Shown in pieces: positions 14,267 through 25,643 of a DNA stretch of 64,000 bases. Numbering within the stretch: the stretch's first letter is position 1; each line of letters starts with the position of its first letter. This stretch comes from Haliclona indistincta (Eukaryota; Porifera; Demospongiae; Haplosclerida; Chalinidae): NCBI GenBank assembly GCA_964017065.1, contig OZ024791.1, forward strand, positions 7,120,547 through 7,184,546. The letters are read 5' to 3'. The translations under genes were made by a program, and so were the position numbers. The notes beneath the pieces are model-generated. The model saw nothing but the letters and a program-made list of their open reading frames with translations. It was not told the DNA's origin and made no database searches.

Positions 14267-16767
14267 GTTGAAGAACTGGCTCAAAGAAAGAGGTGTGCCT
14301 ACTGCTCGCGTGGGTGTGGTTAAAAGCGGTAGTAAAGAAGTCAAAGAAGTTCTTTTGCTGCCAATGGGCAATCAGCCTACCCAGTCTGAGTCTCCCGAGC
14401 CACCCAAGACACCGCCATGGGCTACCACTGGAGTGCTAGATGCGGTTCTGCTAAAGAGAGAAGTGACGATGGCAATGGAGAAACTGGAGAACGAGTCTCC
14501 AGCGGCCCAGTTGGTTGGCGCGGGAGAGTTGTTGAGCATAGTGACTGTGATGTGGCTGCTGGACACCACGCTAGCCAGAGATGCTGCGGACGTAGTCTGT
14601 GAGAAGTTGCGAGTAGATGGCGCTCTGGATCGCATGATGACCTTGGCTACCTCCTCTACCAAGGCGTCACACAAGCGACTACAGTTGGCTGTGCTCAAAG
14701 TGATGGAGCAGGTGATGATTTCGGAAAATCGAGAATACATTGCGCGGCACAAGCGGTTCTCTATTCTGCTGGAACTGGCGCGCTCTACCGATAACCTGGA
14801 GGCAATACAATGCGGTACAGGCATCTTGGAAAACTTGTTCAAGGTGTCCAGTGAAGTGTCAATGCAGTTGATCCGAAGTGGAGGACTGGAGAGCGTGTTG
14901 CAGGGTTGCAGGCTGTCGGACAAAAAGGTGCTGGTGCACTGTGCGGCCGCCCTAGCTAACTGTGCACTGTCTGGAGGAGAAGAGGTCCATAGAGCAATGG
15001 TCGCTCGTCATGCTGACCATTGGTTGTTTCCTCTGGGTTTCTCGGACGATAGTGTGCCCAAGTACTATGCCTTGATTGCCATCTGTATCTTAGCATCTGA
15101 ACCTGAGCTAGCTGAGTGTGTGCAACAGAGCGGTACCCTGGAGATGGTGCTACCTTTTCTCACAGTGCAGGACCCACTGCTGTTTACTCGATCCTGCCCC
15201 AACCATGCACATGGGCGTACAGCTAGCTGGCTTGAGAGGATGATTCCTCTACTAGTATGCAACAGTGAGGAGGCTCGTTCACTTGCTGCATTCCATTTTG
15301 CCATGGAAGCAGGGATCAAGAGGAGACAGAAAAGATTACAGGTTAGGTTAGACATAGCTGGACTGAGAGACCTTACATGCACCAGCTGTGTTTGCCTTAC
15401 ACACCTTATAAGGCATCTTGTCACAGGGCAGGTGTTGCCATTTTGTCACTAGGTAGTGTGTATGTCACACACCATGTATGAAAGTGTTCCTTCACTGTAC
15501 ATCAGCACTTGTGTGCACATCACAATTGAATTACAGCATTAAATTACAATGCTTGCCAAGTTCTAACATCGTCTACTGTCTGTGTAGGTGTTCACTGAGA
15601 TACAAGTAGTCCAGCCACTCCAGGTAGCAGCAAGGGATGGGTCTCGTCTCACCAGCAGGTTTGCTAGTCAAGCACTGGAGCTAATGCAACAACCACTCCC
15701 TCCATACCAGTGCTGGAATGTGTGTGACTGGACACCAAAACAGGTAAGCCGGCTCACCAGATGGTCTCTACTATACCGCCATCATGTTTGTACTACAGGT
15801 TGAGCAGTGGGTAGCTGATTCAGGTCTGGAGGATATTGCTCCTAGGTTCTTCACCAATCGGGTCAATGGCCAGCTGTTAGTAAATATTACACAGCAAGAA
15901 TTGCAGCACCCTGATGCCATAGGTTGTTCCAGTCCACTAGTGTGCAAGTGGTTCCTACAGCAAGTGAGAGAGCTTCGTTGTAAAGCTGAATTCTCAGTGG
16001 AAGATCCCGACAAAATATGTCAGTGGCTAACTACCATTGGGCCTGAGCTAGCTGTGTATAAGGCAGACTTCATTAGAAACCATGTCACTAAAGAGCTACT
16101 GCCACATCTCACTGAGGATGTCATGGCAGACATTGGTGTAACCAGTGTTGTTGATCGACTCAAACTGAGCATGGCCGTGGAGAGATTAGCACATCAAGAT
16201 ACTCCAGACTTTGAGGCCCACCTTCGCTCGATTGCACCAACATCACGCAAGAAGTATGACGTGTTCCTCAGTTATCGTAGGTCCAATGGATCTCAGCTGG
16301 CTAGCTTGCTCAAGGTACATCTTCAGCTAAGAGGAATGAATGTGTTTCTTGATGTCACTGGCCTTGGAAGCGGCAAGTTTGATGAGGCACTGCTAACCAC
16401 CATCTCAAACTCTCTAAACATGATCATGGTGCTAACACCAGGTGCCCTCAATCGATGCATGGGTGACGCACAAGCAGACGACTGGGTTCACAAAGAACTG
16501 GTACATGCAATGGAGAACTCAATACAAGTTATACCAGTTCTAGACCAGTTTGACTGGCCAGATACGAATGCCCTACCATCAGACATGTCATCCTTGCCCA
16601 AGATGAATGGAGTGAACTGGAGCCATGAGTATCAAGATGCTTGTGTTGACAAGATTATGAGTTTTCTTTATCTCCCATTGGCATATCGACGTCGAACAGG
16701 TACCACCGCTAGCATCTCCAAGCTGAGAGCAGTCAGAACAGACTCACTCAATACACTCACCGAATGA
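14265..16767 (+). CDS. SARM1: SARM1, ARM-SAM-SAM-TIR NAD+ hydrolase
   Basis: SARM1 is an NAD+ glycohydrolase that senses NMN/NAD+ and triggers axon death in animals with neurons; it also acts in innate immunity. Three exons (14265-15341, 15588-15743, 15799-16767) join in frame to 733 codons, close to the human length. ARM repeats fill about residues 60-400. Two SAM domains lie at about 406-475 and 480-548. The TIR domain starts near residue 564 (KYDVFLSYRRSNGSQLASLL). The catalytic Glu sits in DWVHKELVHAM at about residue 644, matching human E642. In the ARM domain a Trp and Arg (WLLDTTLARDA) appear to correspond to the NAD+-sensing W103 and R110, with one extra residue between them. An in-frame ATG at 14364 (MGNQPTQ) is an alternative start. 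The gene is head-to-head with ANKRD13. Confidence 0.95.
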
Positions 16768-16944
16768 TTTTTAACAACTATCACTCTCATAATTATACCA
16801 CCACCAGCAATCATTAGATTCTAGTTGATAGCATCAGTATTATTATCATTGAGTTGAGTTGCATAATGCATTATCGTCAAGAAAACACGATAAAAGTACA
16901 CGCTTGTGAATAAGTTAGTATGACATATAGGTGTTTTATTGATC

Positions 16945-19900
16945 CTAGTGAGGTGAGCAATGCTCCAGTACAGCAGCACATGAGGATACCCATGTGTACA
17001 AGTACTTTGTTGGTAGAGAGCCATGTTTAAAAACATCAGCAGGAGAGATTCCTGTGAGGGAAGATGAAATAGATGAATAGATAATACGAAGCTGTCTACC
17101 TTGCAGTATGACTTTGATAGGTTCCATTTTGCTGTGATGCTGAGACAGTGTGGGGTTGAACCGTTGAATGGTTTTCAGCAGAGTTAAAGTGACACTCTGC
17201 AGAGGAGAAATACATACTTGAACTGAGCTTGTTGCTGCTTTTGTGTGTCACCTGTTTGCAGTCTGCCCATTCTGTCCATTGGTGATAGGGATGCAGTATC
17301 ATTAGTAGAGCCTGGACTATCTGCATCACGACAATAGGAGGCTCCACATAGCTGCGTAACTCAGCAAACATCCTGAGTGAAAATATAACATTTACTTTCC
17401 TTCTATTTTTGTTGTTCTTACCTGTTGTCTACTCTGGAGAGAGAGCTGTTTAGATCTGCAAGTAGCAGAGAGTGAAACAAGGCTACTGCAGACTGCTGGT
17501 CGTCCAGCTCTCCTTCCTCTAGCTTGCTCATCTGCTGAAACGCCATGCTCAGTAGCCGTACGGTCTTGGCTATATCTCTGCGATGTTGGCGTGACAGTTT
17601 ACCGAGAGACTGAGCCAGAGTAATATCGAGTACAGCTATAGCACAGCCACTAGCATCACGCAGTGGAGTAGCAAGATGATGCAGGCAATGGAGCTCAGTA
17701 GCTACTGGTTCACTGCTATCCACACATTGGAACAGATACTCTCTACAACAGCAACAGACCTCAGTGTACTACCATCATGTGTTTCATTGTTACCTGTATA
17801 TGTCATGTTTGTTGGAGAGTATTTTGACCTTGTGTCCCTCTTCTCCACCTTCACCCGGTGACTGCCCACTGACTAGTGACCTTGCTAACACTAACTGGTA
17901 GCTGTCCTTTAAACAGATACAGAAATGATGATGAGTGATGACTAATGGATGACTTACTTCATCAGCAAGTGGTTTCACAATGTAGAAATCACAGGAGAGC
18001 ACAGATTGACAGCGTTGCTGCAGGAACGTCATTCCAGTTTCTGCAGCACTGACAAGCTTCTTACGAGCAGCGATGTAACATAGCACTTCGCCCAGACACA
18101 CGCCTACACCTTGGATGAAGCTGAACTCATGAGGACCAAACGCTGTCAATGCTTTCTCATTCCTAGTCAGCGAGTCTACACTGATAGTACCAAGCACTCT
18201 ACCACCAGCAGTGAGTATAGGAGCAACAACTAGTGATCCATGATACTGTATTACATTACATGATCATGGCAGTATAATTTATGGTAAGTCATCATGCACT
18301 GACATTGTTATTGTTGCGTAGTTTAGAGTTGAAGTAGAACACTTTCCCGTGTTGAGTAGCATTGGGTATATGTACTGTAGTACCACTCTCCACAACCGAG
18401 AAGCTTACCTAAAGCAGTACTGCTGAATGGTTAAAGCACACATTATTGAACTCACTGGAGCAGAGTTCTTGTGGAGTTTCTTGCCCAGCACAATGTCCTG
18501 GGCACTCTCCGTGGCTGCCTTGTATGTGAGGCATGCTTGCTGTTGCTGTGCGGCGTTCTCCAGAACAGAAACACACACGCTGACGCTCTTACCACTACCA
18601 AACTGCTTGGCATCCTAAAATATGGAGTGAATTGATACGTCAGTACACATCAAGTTCTTTACCTTCTCTAGAACATGCACAACCTCCTGGAGAGCAGGCA
18701 GTAATCCACTAGTCTGCCCGCAGCTACGGATGTTGCTCAACCACTGCTGCCGATTCTTAGTCCTCACCTTCTCTTCATGAGTGCTCTAATCACAATACAG
18801 TTGAATGCAACACATTGATCAAATAATCTTAATCACCTTAAATGACGACTGTAGGTAATCTGCAAACTCTCTGAATTCACTTGCCTCCATTGCAGAGCTC
18901 AGCTCTTCAAAGAGATTAGTAAATTGGGCTCTAGTGAGCTGTCGAGAGGCCCTGAATGACGCCATTGCTGCTGAAACTGTAGAAGAAGAAAACATCTCAA
19001 GTAGCTTGCAATCACTCTGAGCTAACCAGCGGATTGTGCTTTCGAGGAGAATCCACTCCACTTGGATATGACCAGCTCCAGTTCAGTTATATTGAGACTA
19101 CCAGCACAGTCACTGTCCCAAAGTGTGAACAATGCACTGATCTTATGAGCCTTGAGCTGAAGAAGAGCTTGTTGCTTCATCTGAAGAGAAGATAAAAGAG
19201 CAGGTGTGCAACGGTTGCAAATACCTCATCAGAGAGCGCCATTGCCTTGTGTTCAGTATTGGTGATACTAGCGGTGAGAAAGGTAGCCAGAGACTGAACC
19301 ACTGACCTGCATACACAAGATGCAACATACACCAGGCAGTGGTACTCTTACTGATCGTTCTGTTCTCCAACGAACATCTCACACACATGCACAAACTGAT
19401 CCAGTGATAAATGCGTTGGGTTCCACTGCCCACCAGGACCACTCGGTAGAAGAGGCAAGCCTATGTATGCAAGTATATTAGAGTGTATTGGAATGTAAAG
19501 TACTTACTACCACTGCTGTCTCTTGTAGGTGGTGCAACTTTACTATCCCCAACTGGTGGTTGCTCAGTTGGTACAACAGTCTCACTAGCTTTCTTTCCTT
19601 CGGTACTCAACTTCTCTTCAACAACGGGAGTTTTATCAGCCTCCTTTTCAGAATCTTCATTTTTCTTATCATCTTCCTTCTTATCATCTTCCTCTTTCTT
19701 CTCTTGGTCTTTATCTTCTACCTTCTCTTCAATATCCTCTTTTGACACTTTTTTCTCTGTCTCATCAGCTGTTTTCTTATCACCCTCTTCTTTCTCCTTC
19801 GGCTCATTTTCTTGCTTTTCTTTCTGCTCCTCTTTTTGTGTTTCAGCCAAAAACTGTTGCAGATCATCCTCTGATACCTCGCTGGACCATCGCTGTGACT

Positions 19901-20494
19901 CAGTACCTCCTTCACCATCTTTCTCTTCCTCCTCCTCCTCGTCATCTAGCCAGCCCATCTTGTCTGGATCGCTCATCAAGGGCCCTAAAACAGAGCGGTT
20001 AATTTATCTTGGATACATACAGTATTACAGTTAGCTCACAATTCTCAGGATCTGATAACTTCTCTCTGACGTCAGGAGGAGCTGTGTTGTAATAAGCTGT
20101 GAGCAAGTCCAGCAGTTCTTGTCTGGCTACCATATTAAGCTCATCTTTGTCCCACATATAGAACACTTCTCTTAGTATCTTCCTACAAAAGAGAAAACTT
20201 GATTGAAGAAGAGGTGATTTCAGTGCTTGCCTTCTGTTGGTTTTGATTCTGTCCAGCCTCCTCTGTTCAATGCAGACACGGAGGTACTCGGTGAGCAATG
20301 TGAAGCCATCGACTGATAGATTATAGCAGTATTGTAGCAACTCCTGCAGTATGTGAATGAGATAGGTAGACAGGGCAATGCAGTGTAGCTTACAGTACAG
20401 GTCCGTTCTTGACTCCATACTAACTCACCATCCACTTCTTGTGATAATAGTGGTGACATGCATTCTGTAGGATCAAGTAAATAATAAGTTTGTG

Positions 20495-20556
<62 letters not shown>

Positions 20557-21138
20557 CCTGTTATAGTGCTTGCTTGTGGATCCTGCTTCAGTTCATTCAG
20601 CCACTTCTGAATTGCTTGCAACAACTAAACAACACATTGAGTCCAATACTAACACATCAACTCTCTCACCTCATTGATAGTTACTCCTCCGTCTCTACCA
20701 CCTCCTTCAGTTTGCTCACACCACAGACAAACAACGCTCTCCACAACTCCCTTTCTTCTCTCCCTCTCTATTTGACGCATGGCTTGCTCTTTTTCTCTCT
20801 CCTCTTTTCTCTTCTTTAGTTCCTCTCTGATTCTGTCTTTGTTTTCTTGATCATCTTCATGATGGCAGATGAGTTGCTGCAACAGGGATGACACCTCTTT
20901 CATGCTCTCAGCATAAGTTGATGATCTTGTGTCAGTGGATGATATGGTGCTTGTGAGTTGGTTGACAGTAGGAGAGCTAGTGCTGGAAGAGGTGAAGGCA
21001 GTAGGATTGCTTCTCATTAGCTGCTCAGCAAGGTAGTTGATGGGGTTGAAGTCAGGTCCTGTCTCTTCGTCTTCTTCCATCTCTCGGTTACCTACTGTTT
21101 CTAGTAGCTTTTCTAAACTCGTCATAAGCGATGGAAGN
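16945..21138 (-). CDS. EFCAB5: EFCAB5-like EF-hand and GAF domain protein (5' end at gap)
   Basis: The 5'-most exon beside the gap contains TGPDFNPINYLAEQLMRSNP, the opening block of EFCAB5-type proteins. Then come a Lys/Glu-rich coiled coil, EF-hand-like segments (MWDKDELNMVARQELLDLL near 20090-20170) and an extreme Glu/Lys/Asp-rich tract at 19520-19960. A GAF-like domain follows near 17900-18235 (RVLGTISVDSLTRNEKALTAF, then FSFIQGVGVCLGEVLCYIAARK). The gene ends with TAG at 16947-16945. An ATG at 21126-21124 could be the true start; if not, the gene extends into the gap. The function is poorly known; vertebrate EFCAB5 is expressed in ciliated tissue and sperm. The GAF domain argues against a generic EF-hand protein. 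The symbol is by similarity only. Confidence 0.72.
20490..20554 (+). repeat. (TG)n microsatellite in an EFCAB5-like intron
   Basis: A nearly pure TG dinucleotide tract of about 65 bases with one C interruption lies inside an intron of the minus-strand gene. Confidence 0.95.
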
Positions 21139-21337
21139 NNNNNNNNNNNNNNNNNNNNNNNNNNNNNNNNNNNNNNNNNNNNNNNNNNNNNNNNNNNNNN
21201 NNNNNNNNNNNNNNNNNNNNNNNNNNNNNNNNNNNNNNNNNNNNNNNNNNNNNNNNNNNNNNNNNNNNNNNNNNNNNNNNNNNNNNNNNNNNNNNNNNNN
21301 NNNNNNNNNNNNNNNNNNNNNNNNNNNNNNNNNNNNN
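21139..21337. other. Assembly gap (199 N)
   Basis: A run of N separates the 5' end of the EFCAB5-like gene (-) from the 5' end of GINS3 (+). It probably hides their shared promoter and the start of GINS3. The stated gap length may be arbitrary. Confidence 0.99.
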
Positions 21338-22050
21338 GAGCTGTAGCTGGACACCAGGTCCCAGTGTACCCACGCATGAGACCACCGGACAAGACTTCTA
21401 CTCACTGGATGCTATCCTGTCTTCTCATCAGCGAGTGCCATGTCGGGTTGAGCAGTCATTGTACCGCCTGGGTTTCCTCAATACCAACTCGTCTGAGGAG
21501 CACCTCTTGCCAGGGACCAAGCTAGAACTGCCGCTATGGCTAGCTAGAGGATTATGCTCTCGCCGTAGACAGATTATATCGATCCAACTGCCAAAACAGT
21601 ACCGTATGACACAACGCACAATACTATCAGCAGACGCTAGTGTGGCTGATCTGCATCGACTGGGACCCTACTACTATAGCGCAGGGGCTCAATTGTTAGC
21701 AGTGGAGGGAGAAGAGGAGAGAGCTGATTTGTCCCGATCTCTGCTGGAGGTGAGAAACTGAGAACCATCAATAATCAGAGGGTCTAACTATCTCCATTTG
21801 ACAGACGTTCCTGAATCGTCTCCCACAAATATTCGATGTCTCACTCAATGCTTATCAGAGCGACACTAACTCACTAACCAAGTCAATGGACGAGGTTGAA
21901 AGACATCTCTACTCACTTGGACAAGAGACAGTCTATCAACAAAAGAGCTGGGAAACTGGACATGGTCACATAATGCAACCATCACTACTGGTAAAGAACT
22001 CTCGCAAGAGGAAGAGACTAGACAGTGACTTGACAGACGGAAAGAGCTAA
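21338..22050 (+). CDS. GINS3: GINS3 / PSF3, GINS replication complex subunit (5' end in gap)
   Basis: PSF3 is one of four GINS subunits, which with CDC45 and MCM2-7 form the replicative CMG helicase. After the gap the frame reads GQDFYSLDAILSSHQRVPC and then LPGTKLELPLWLARGL, the hallmark PSF3 block. ISIQLPKQYR and ADLHRLGPYYYSAGAQLL follow. A short intron (about 21751-21805) precedes the C-terminal helix exon, which ends in a basic tail (KNSRKRKRLDSD) and TAA. The usual family length is a little over 200 residues, so only a short N-terminal piece should be missing. The stop lies 24 bases from that of MED1 on the opposite strand. Confidence 0.93.
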
Positions 22051-22074
22051 TACACAACATGAATCATGTAATTA

Positions 22075-24495
22075 TCATGTATCTGTTCTCTGGCGTTTTA
22101 TTCCAACGCTAGTAGGGTGGGTGTGTCTTCCGTTCATAGCGGGCAGGGCAGTAGCAATGTCAGTCTCAAACTGATTCAGCAGTCTATAGTGTTGCTGTAT
22201 GCAAGTGGCAGCTATGGAACCCAGTAGTGACGGATGACCAAGAGCAGCACGGAGTGTGACGGGTATGGATAGACACCTGTTGCAACAGGAATACAACAAT
22301 GTTGCACACATCATCGCATCTTACCTGCTCACAACTTGAGTGAAATGCACAGAATACTGCCCCTCGCCTTCTCCTACACACACGTATACACTGAGTGGAG
22401 GCGTTTTATCAGCGGCTATGATGAATTTGACTACAAAAAGAGTGAGTTTATGATATGTTGGTCACTAGCTGCTCACCGGTCAGTGATAAACTGCCATTAG
22501 ATGACATTAGGTCGGTGGAGGCTGAAACTGACTCGGGAGGACAACTATTGATCGACCAATGAATCTCATTGTTATCCTTCATGGAAGATCCTGTAGTGTA
22601 ATGGTTACTTCGGAGAAGACTATAGACCATAGTACTAACCGAATTTTCGAGATATGCGAGTGAAACAGCTAGACAGTAGAACATTGTATAAAAGCTGCTG
22701 TCGCAATAACTACAATACAATTGCTTGAATAATGTAACGGCAGAGAGCTCTTCACTTACGCTGACAATGGTAGTGACTTGAGCTGGATGAAGAAAAGGTA
22801 CTTTCGAATGCGGCAGCAGCACACCACGAGCATGTGGAGGAGGTGTGGCTGAGATAGCGATGTCATAGTGATGTACTTCACCAGGTAAGCACTGTATAAA
22901 GGCACCCATGAAAGAAAGATAGAGTATAATGGTCACGTACCACAACATGATGGTGCCGTTCCTTGGTAGTGTCAGCAGCAAGCCCCTTCTCAGTCAGCAG
23001 TAGATGGCCGATATGAGGCCCTGTCAGATGCTGCACATTCGACTCTACAGCAACATCATTTCTAGGTCATGCGATACAGTGACAGTCAATATACCTGCTC
23101 CATAGACTGCCTGGTGAAGCTGATTCATCACTGTACCACACACTGGCAGCTTCATACTGAGCACTAGCACTAGAGTTAGAGGAACAGCTACAGTGCTTTG
23201 AGGCGCATGAAATGAACCCTGCACACGACTGTACGAATGTGAACAAAACTGAAAGAGGCACAAGGCACTCACTCGAATAAATTTGCATCCACAGAAAGTC
23301 GGTACAGTTGAGCACTTCGCTCCACTAGCACATCAGCTGATACTCCGATGGAATCAGTCACATTCTGTGCTATTACACAATAATTATTATTGCTTGACAA
23401 GTAAACCACTTCTCACCAGTGCTGCCAGTAGAGGTAAAGAGGTCAGCTTGATGTACAAGATCAGCAGGCAGCAGAAAGAAGGTCAACTTTAGAGGCAAAC
23501 CTGCACGAGTGTATCTCAAGACTATAATCCATTACTGCTTACCAGCATTTCGTGGTGTGACCAACCCTAAAGGATCCAGCATGATTCTCTCGTACAGCAT
23601 TATTCGATTCCTAGCTTGAAAAAACACATCCAGTGAAATACGAATAACCATTTCCTCCTTACCCTGTGTGCTGAGCTACGCCTGCTACGGTGAGAAACAC
23701 CTGTTCAGTAGCCGACAAAACTTGAACTAGTTTCTCTCTCTCCTGGCTACATAACGAATGCACACAACAATAGATGGTTTAACAAGTAAAGCAGTTCATA
23801 TTACCCTACCTTGGAGCTTGGGAGTACATATCAGTGAGTGCTTTGAGATGACGATCAAACAAAGCATATTTATAGGTACGGAGTAAGTTGGTAAGTGTAC
23901 CAGAATCCTTTAAAAGTAAAAATAATAAATATTTGAAGAAACCAAGTGAGCATGTACTTCCTGCAGAGATCCCTGTGAATGGACCAATCTGACTGACTGG
24001 ACTGTTCCATTCTCTTCAAGGCACACTTCAACATAGTACGCCTCACAACTGAGAAACACTGACACAACATGAGTCGTCTGGCTACGCTGCAGCTCAAAGG
24101 ACAAACTATTGCGAATAGATTAAAAAAAATTCAATCAGACTTCTACTCACTTCACTTTCTGTGCAGAAAACTGTAATCGCTGTTGTACTCCCGACACTGA
24201 GCTGTCTGGGAGAAACTATCATGAAACTTCCCATCTATTCTCACCTTGTGCCTCCTCTTGCAGATAAACAATTGCATCTTTCAATTTTCTTCTAGTCTCC
24301 TCAGCTTGAGCTAACTAAGGGTTGACACACGTGGTTAGGCTTATCTAGAAGAGTAGACAGACACGCAAAGAAACAAACCTGGATGCTACTGGTGCCTGAA
24401 TGAAAAGTTTGTTTCATCTGCTGAGCAACTGCACAGCGGTTGCGAATCAGTTCTGAAAGCTCGCGGATTTTAGCATCTTCAGACACTGCCGCCAT
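22075..24495 (-). CDS. MED1: MED1, Mediator subunit 1 (short form)
   Basis: MED1 is the middle-module Mediator subunit that contacts nuclear receptors and other activators in vertebrates. The N-terminal exon reads MAAVSEDAKIRELSELIRNR, followed by helices. The Med1-domain block YYVEVCLEENGTVQSVRLVH comes next, then a span matching the segment between residues about 170 and 560 of human MED1. Near the end, CNRCLSIPVTLRAALGH matches the family motif RCxSIPVTxRA. The protein stops soon after (KRQRTDT, TGA at 22077-22075). It therefore lacks the long disordered C-terminus with LxxLL motifs that binds nuclear receptors in vertebrates. The start has a strong AAAATGGCGGC context, 50 bases from the ATP5PB start. 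Confidence 0.87.
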
Positions 24496-24545
24496 TTTCA
24501 ATGACAATCACGTGATCTTGTTTGAGGGCGTGGTGTAAAAAGAAA
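24496..24545. promoter_or_regulatory. Bidirectional promoter region MED1 / ATP5PB
   Basis: Only 50 bases separate the two start codons. The interval holds a perfect E-box CACGTG (24509-24514) and a GGGCGTGG box near 24526-24533. Both ATGs have an AAAATGGC context, so 5' UTRs must be extremely short or must overlap the opposite gene. The promoter role is inferred from position. Confidence 0.65.
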
Positions 24546-25555
24546 ATGGCTGCCCGTCTGGTGAGCTCGTGTCGCTTGCCCATCCATCGGATGCGGCTAC
24601 TAGGTAAGTTAGTTGTATAAAGTCTCTTTTAATAGTCACATTGATTCCTTATAGCATTGCCTGTTGCTCAAACACGAGTGCAGAGCACTTCTGCTGAGTC
24701 TCTATCTCAAACTGGGAAGATCAAGGAGAATGAATCAGGTGAAATTATGAAAGACAAAGTATAAATTCAATTGAGTCTGGTTATTTGCAGGCTTAAAAAA
24801 CCTAATTGTAGAGAGGTTAGGTGTTACAGGCCCATGGACATTGGGTTTGGGCTTGACCACATTGCTGGTTTCCAAGGAAATCTATGTGTACAACGAAGAG
24901 GTAAAATTAATCTTGTTTAGGGACTAATCTATGCTGATCTCTCCAGACAATAGTTGCCTTTACATTGTTTGGCGTGTTGGCTTATTTCATCAGAAAATAC
25001 GGACACGAAGCAGGGAAATATCTCGACGAACGTTCACAAGTAAGGAATCATGCACAAAAAGACGCCATCATACATTTTGTTTCCACAGAAAATTCTGGAC
25101 ATTTATCAAGGCAACAAAAAATCCGAGATGGATAATATTGATATGCAAATTGCTGCACAAGAAAGCTATGAGAAGATTCTTACCTACCGAACTGAATTCT
25201 TTGATATTCTGAGGGTAAGAAATGAGTTTATGGAAAGCGCCTAGTGATCCACTCTTCTCTTGCACAGGAGAATGATGCGATGGAAAGAGAAGCAAAGTAT
25301 CGTCAACAACTGGCTGATGTACAAACTGCTGTGAAGCGCCGATTCGATTATCAGCTCCAGCTTCAGCAATTAAAGCGACAATTTGAGCAGCGACAACTTG
25401 TTGGCTGGATAAAGGACCAAGTACTAGAGTCTGTGAAAAGCAAGCCGGTATGTTGGAACTGTCTTGCCTCACAGCAACCATTATTGTGACTCTTGCAGGA
25501 TGAAACATTACCACAGTGCATGGCAACAATCAAGAGGCTATCGGCTGCCAACTAA
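24546..25555 (+). CDS. ATP5PB: Mitochondrial ATP synthase subunit b
   Basis: Subunit b forms the peripheral stalk that holds the F1 head of mitochondrial ATP synthase against rotation. The first exon encodes a basic presequence (MAARLVSSCRLPIHRMRLL). The mature part has a hydrophobic double segment (GPWTLGLGLTTLLVSKEIYV, then IVAFTLFGVLAYFIRKYG). A long amphipathic helix with ILDIYQGNKKSEMD follows, and the C-terminal helix includes FEQRQLVGWIKDQVLESV. The last exon encodes DETLPQCMATIKRLSAAN and TAA. The family pattern of two membrane segments followed by a long stalk helix is complete. About five short introns interrupt it. Confidence 0.93.
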
Positions 25556-25643
25556 AGAACCGCTCTTATAGGCTATAGAATATGTATTCTCTGATGTATG
25601 TATGTAGGCTAGGAAAATTATGGGCGTGTTAACCACACCCACA

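Noticed and set aside
14372..14923. 183-codon frame antisense to SARM1 exon 1
   Set aside because: It mirrors the strongly supported ARM-domain frame and has no domain pattern.
19483..20034. 183-codon Ser/Phe-rich frame on the + strand
   Set aside because: It is the antisense shadow of the Glu/Lys-rich tract of the EFCAB5-like gene; its composition explains the open frame.
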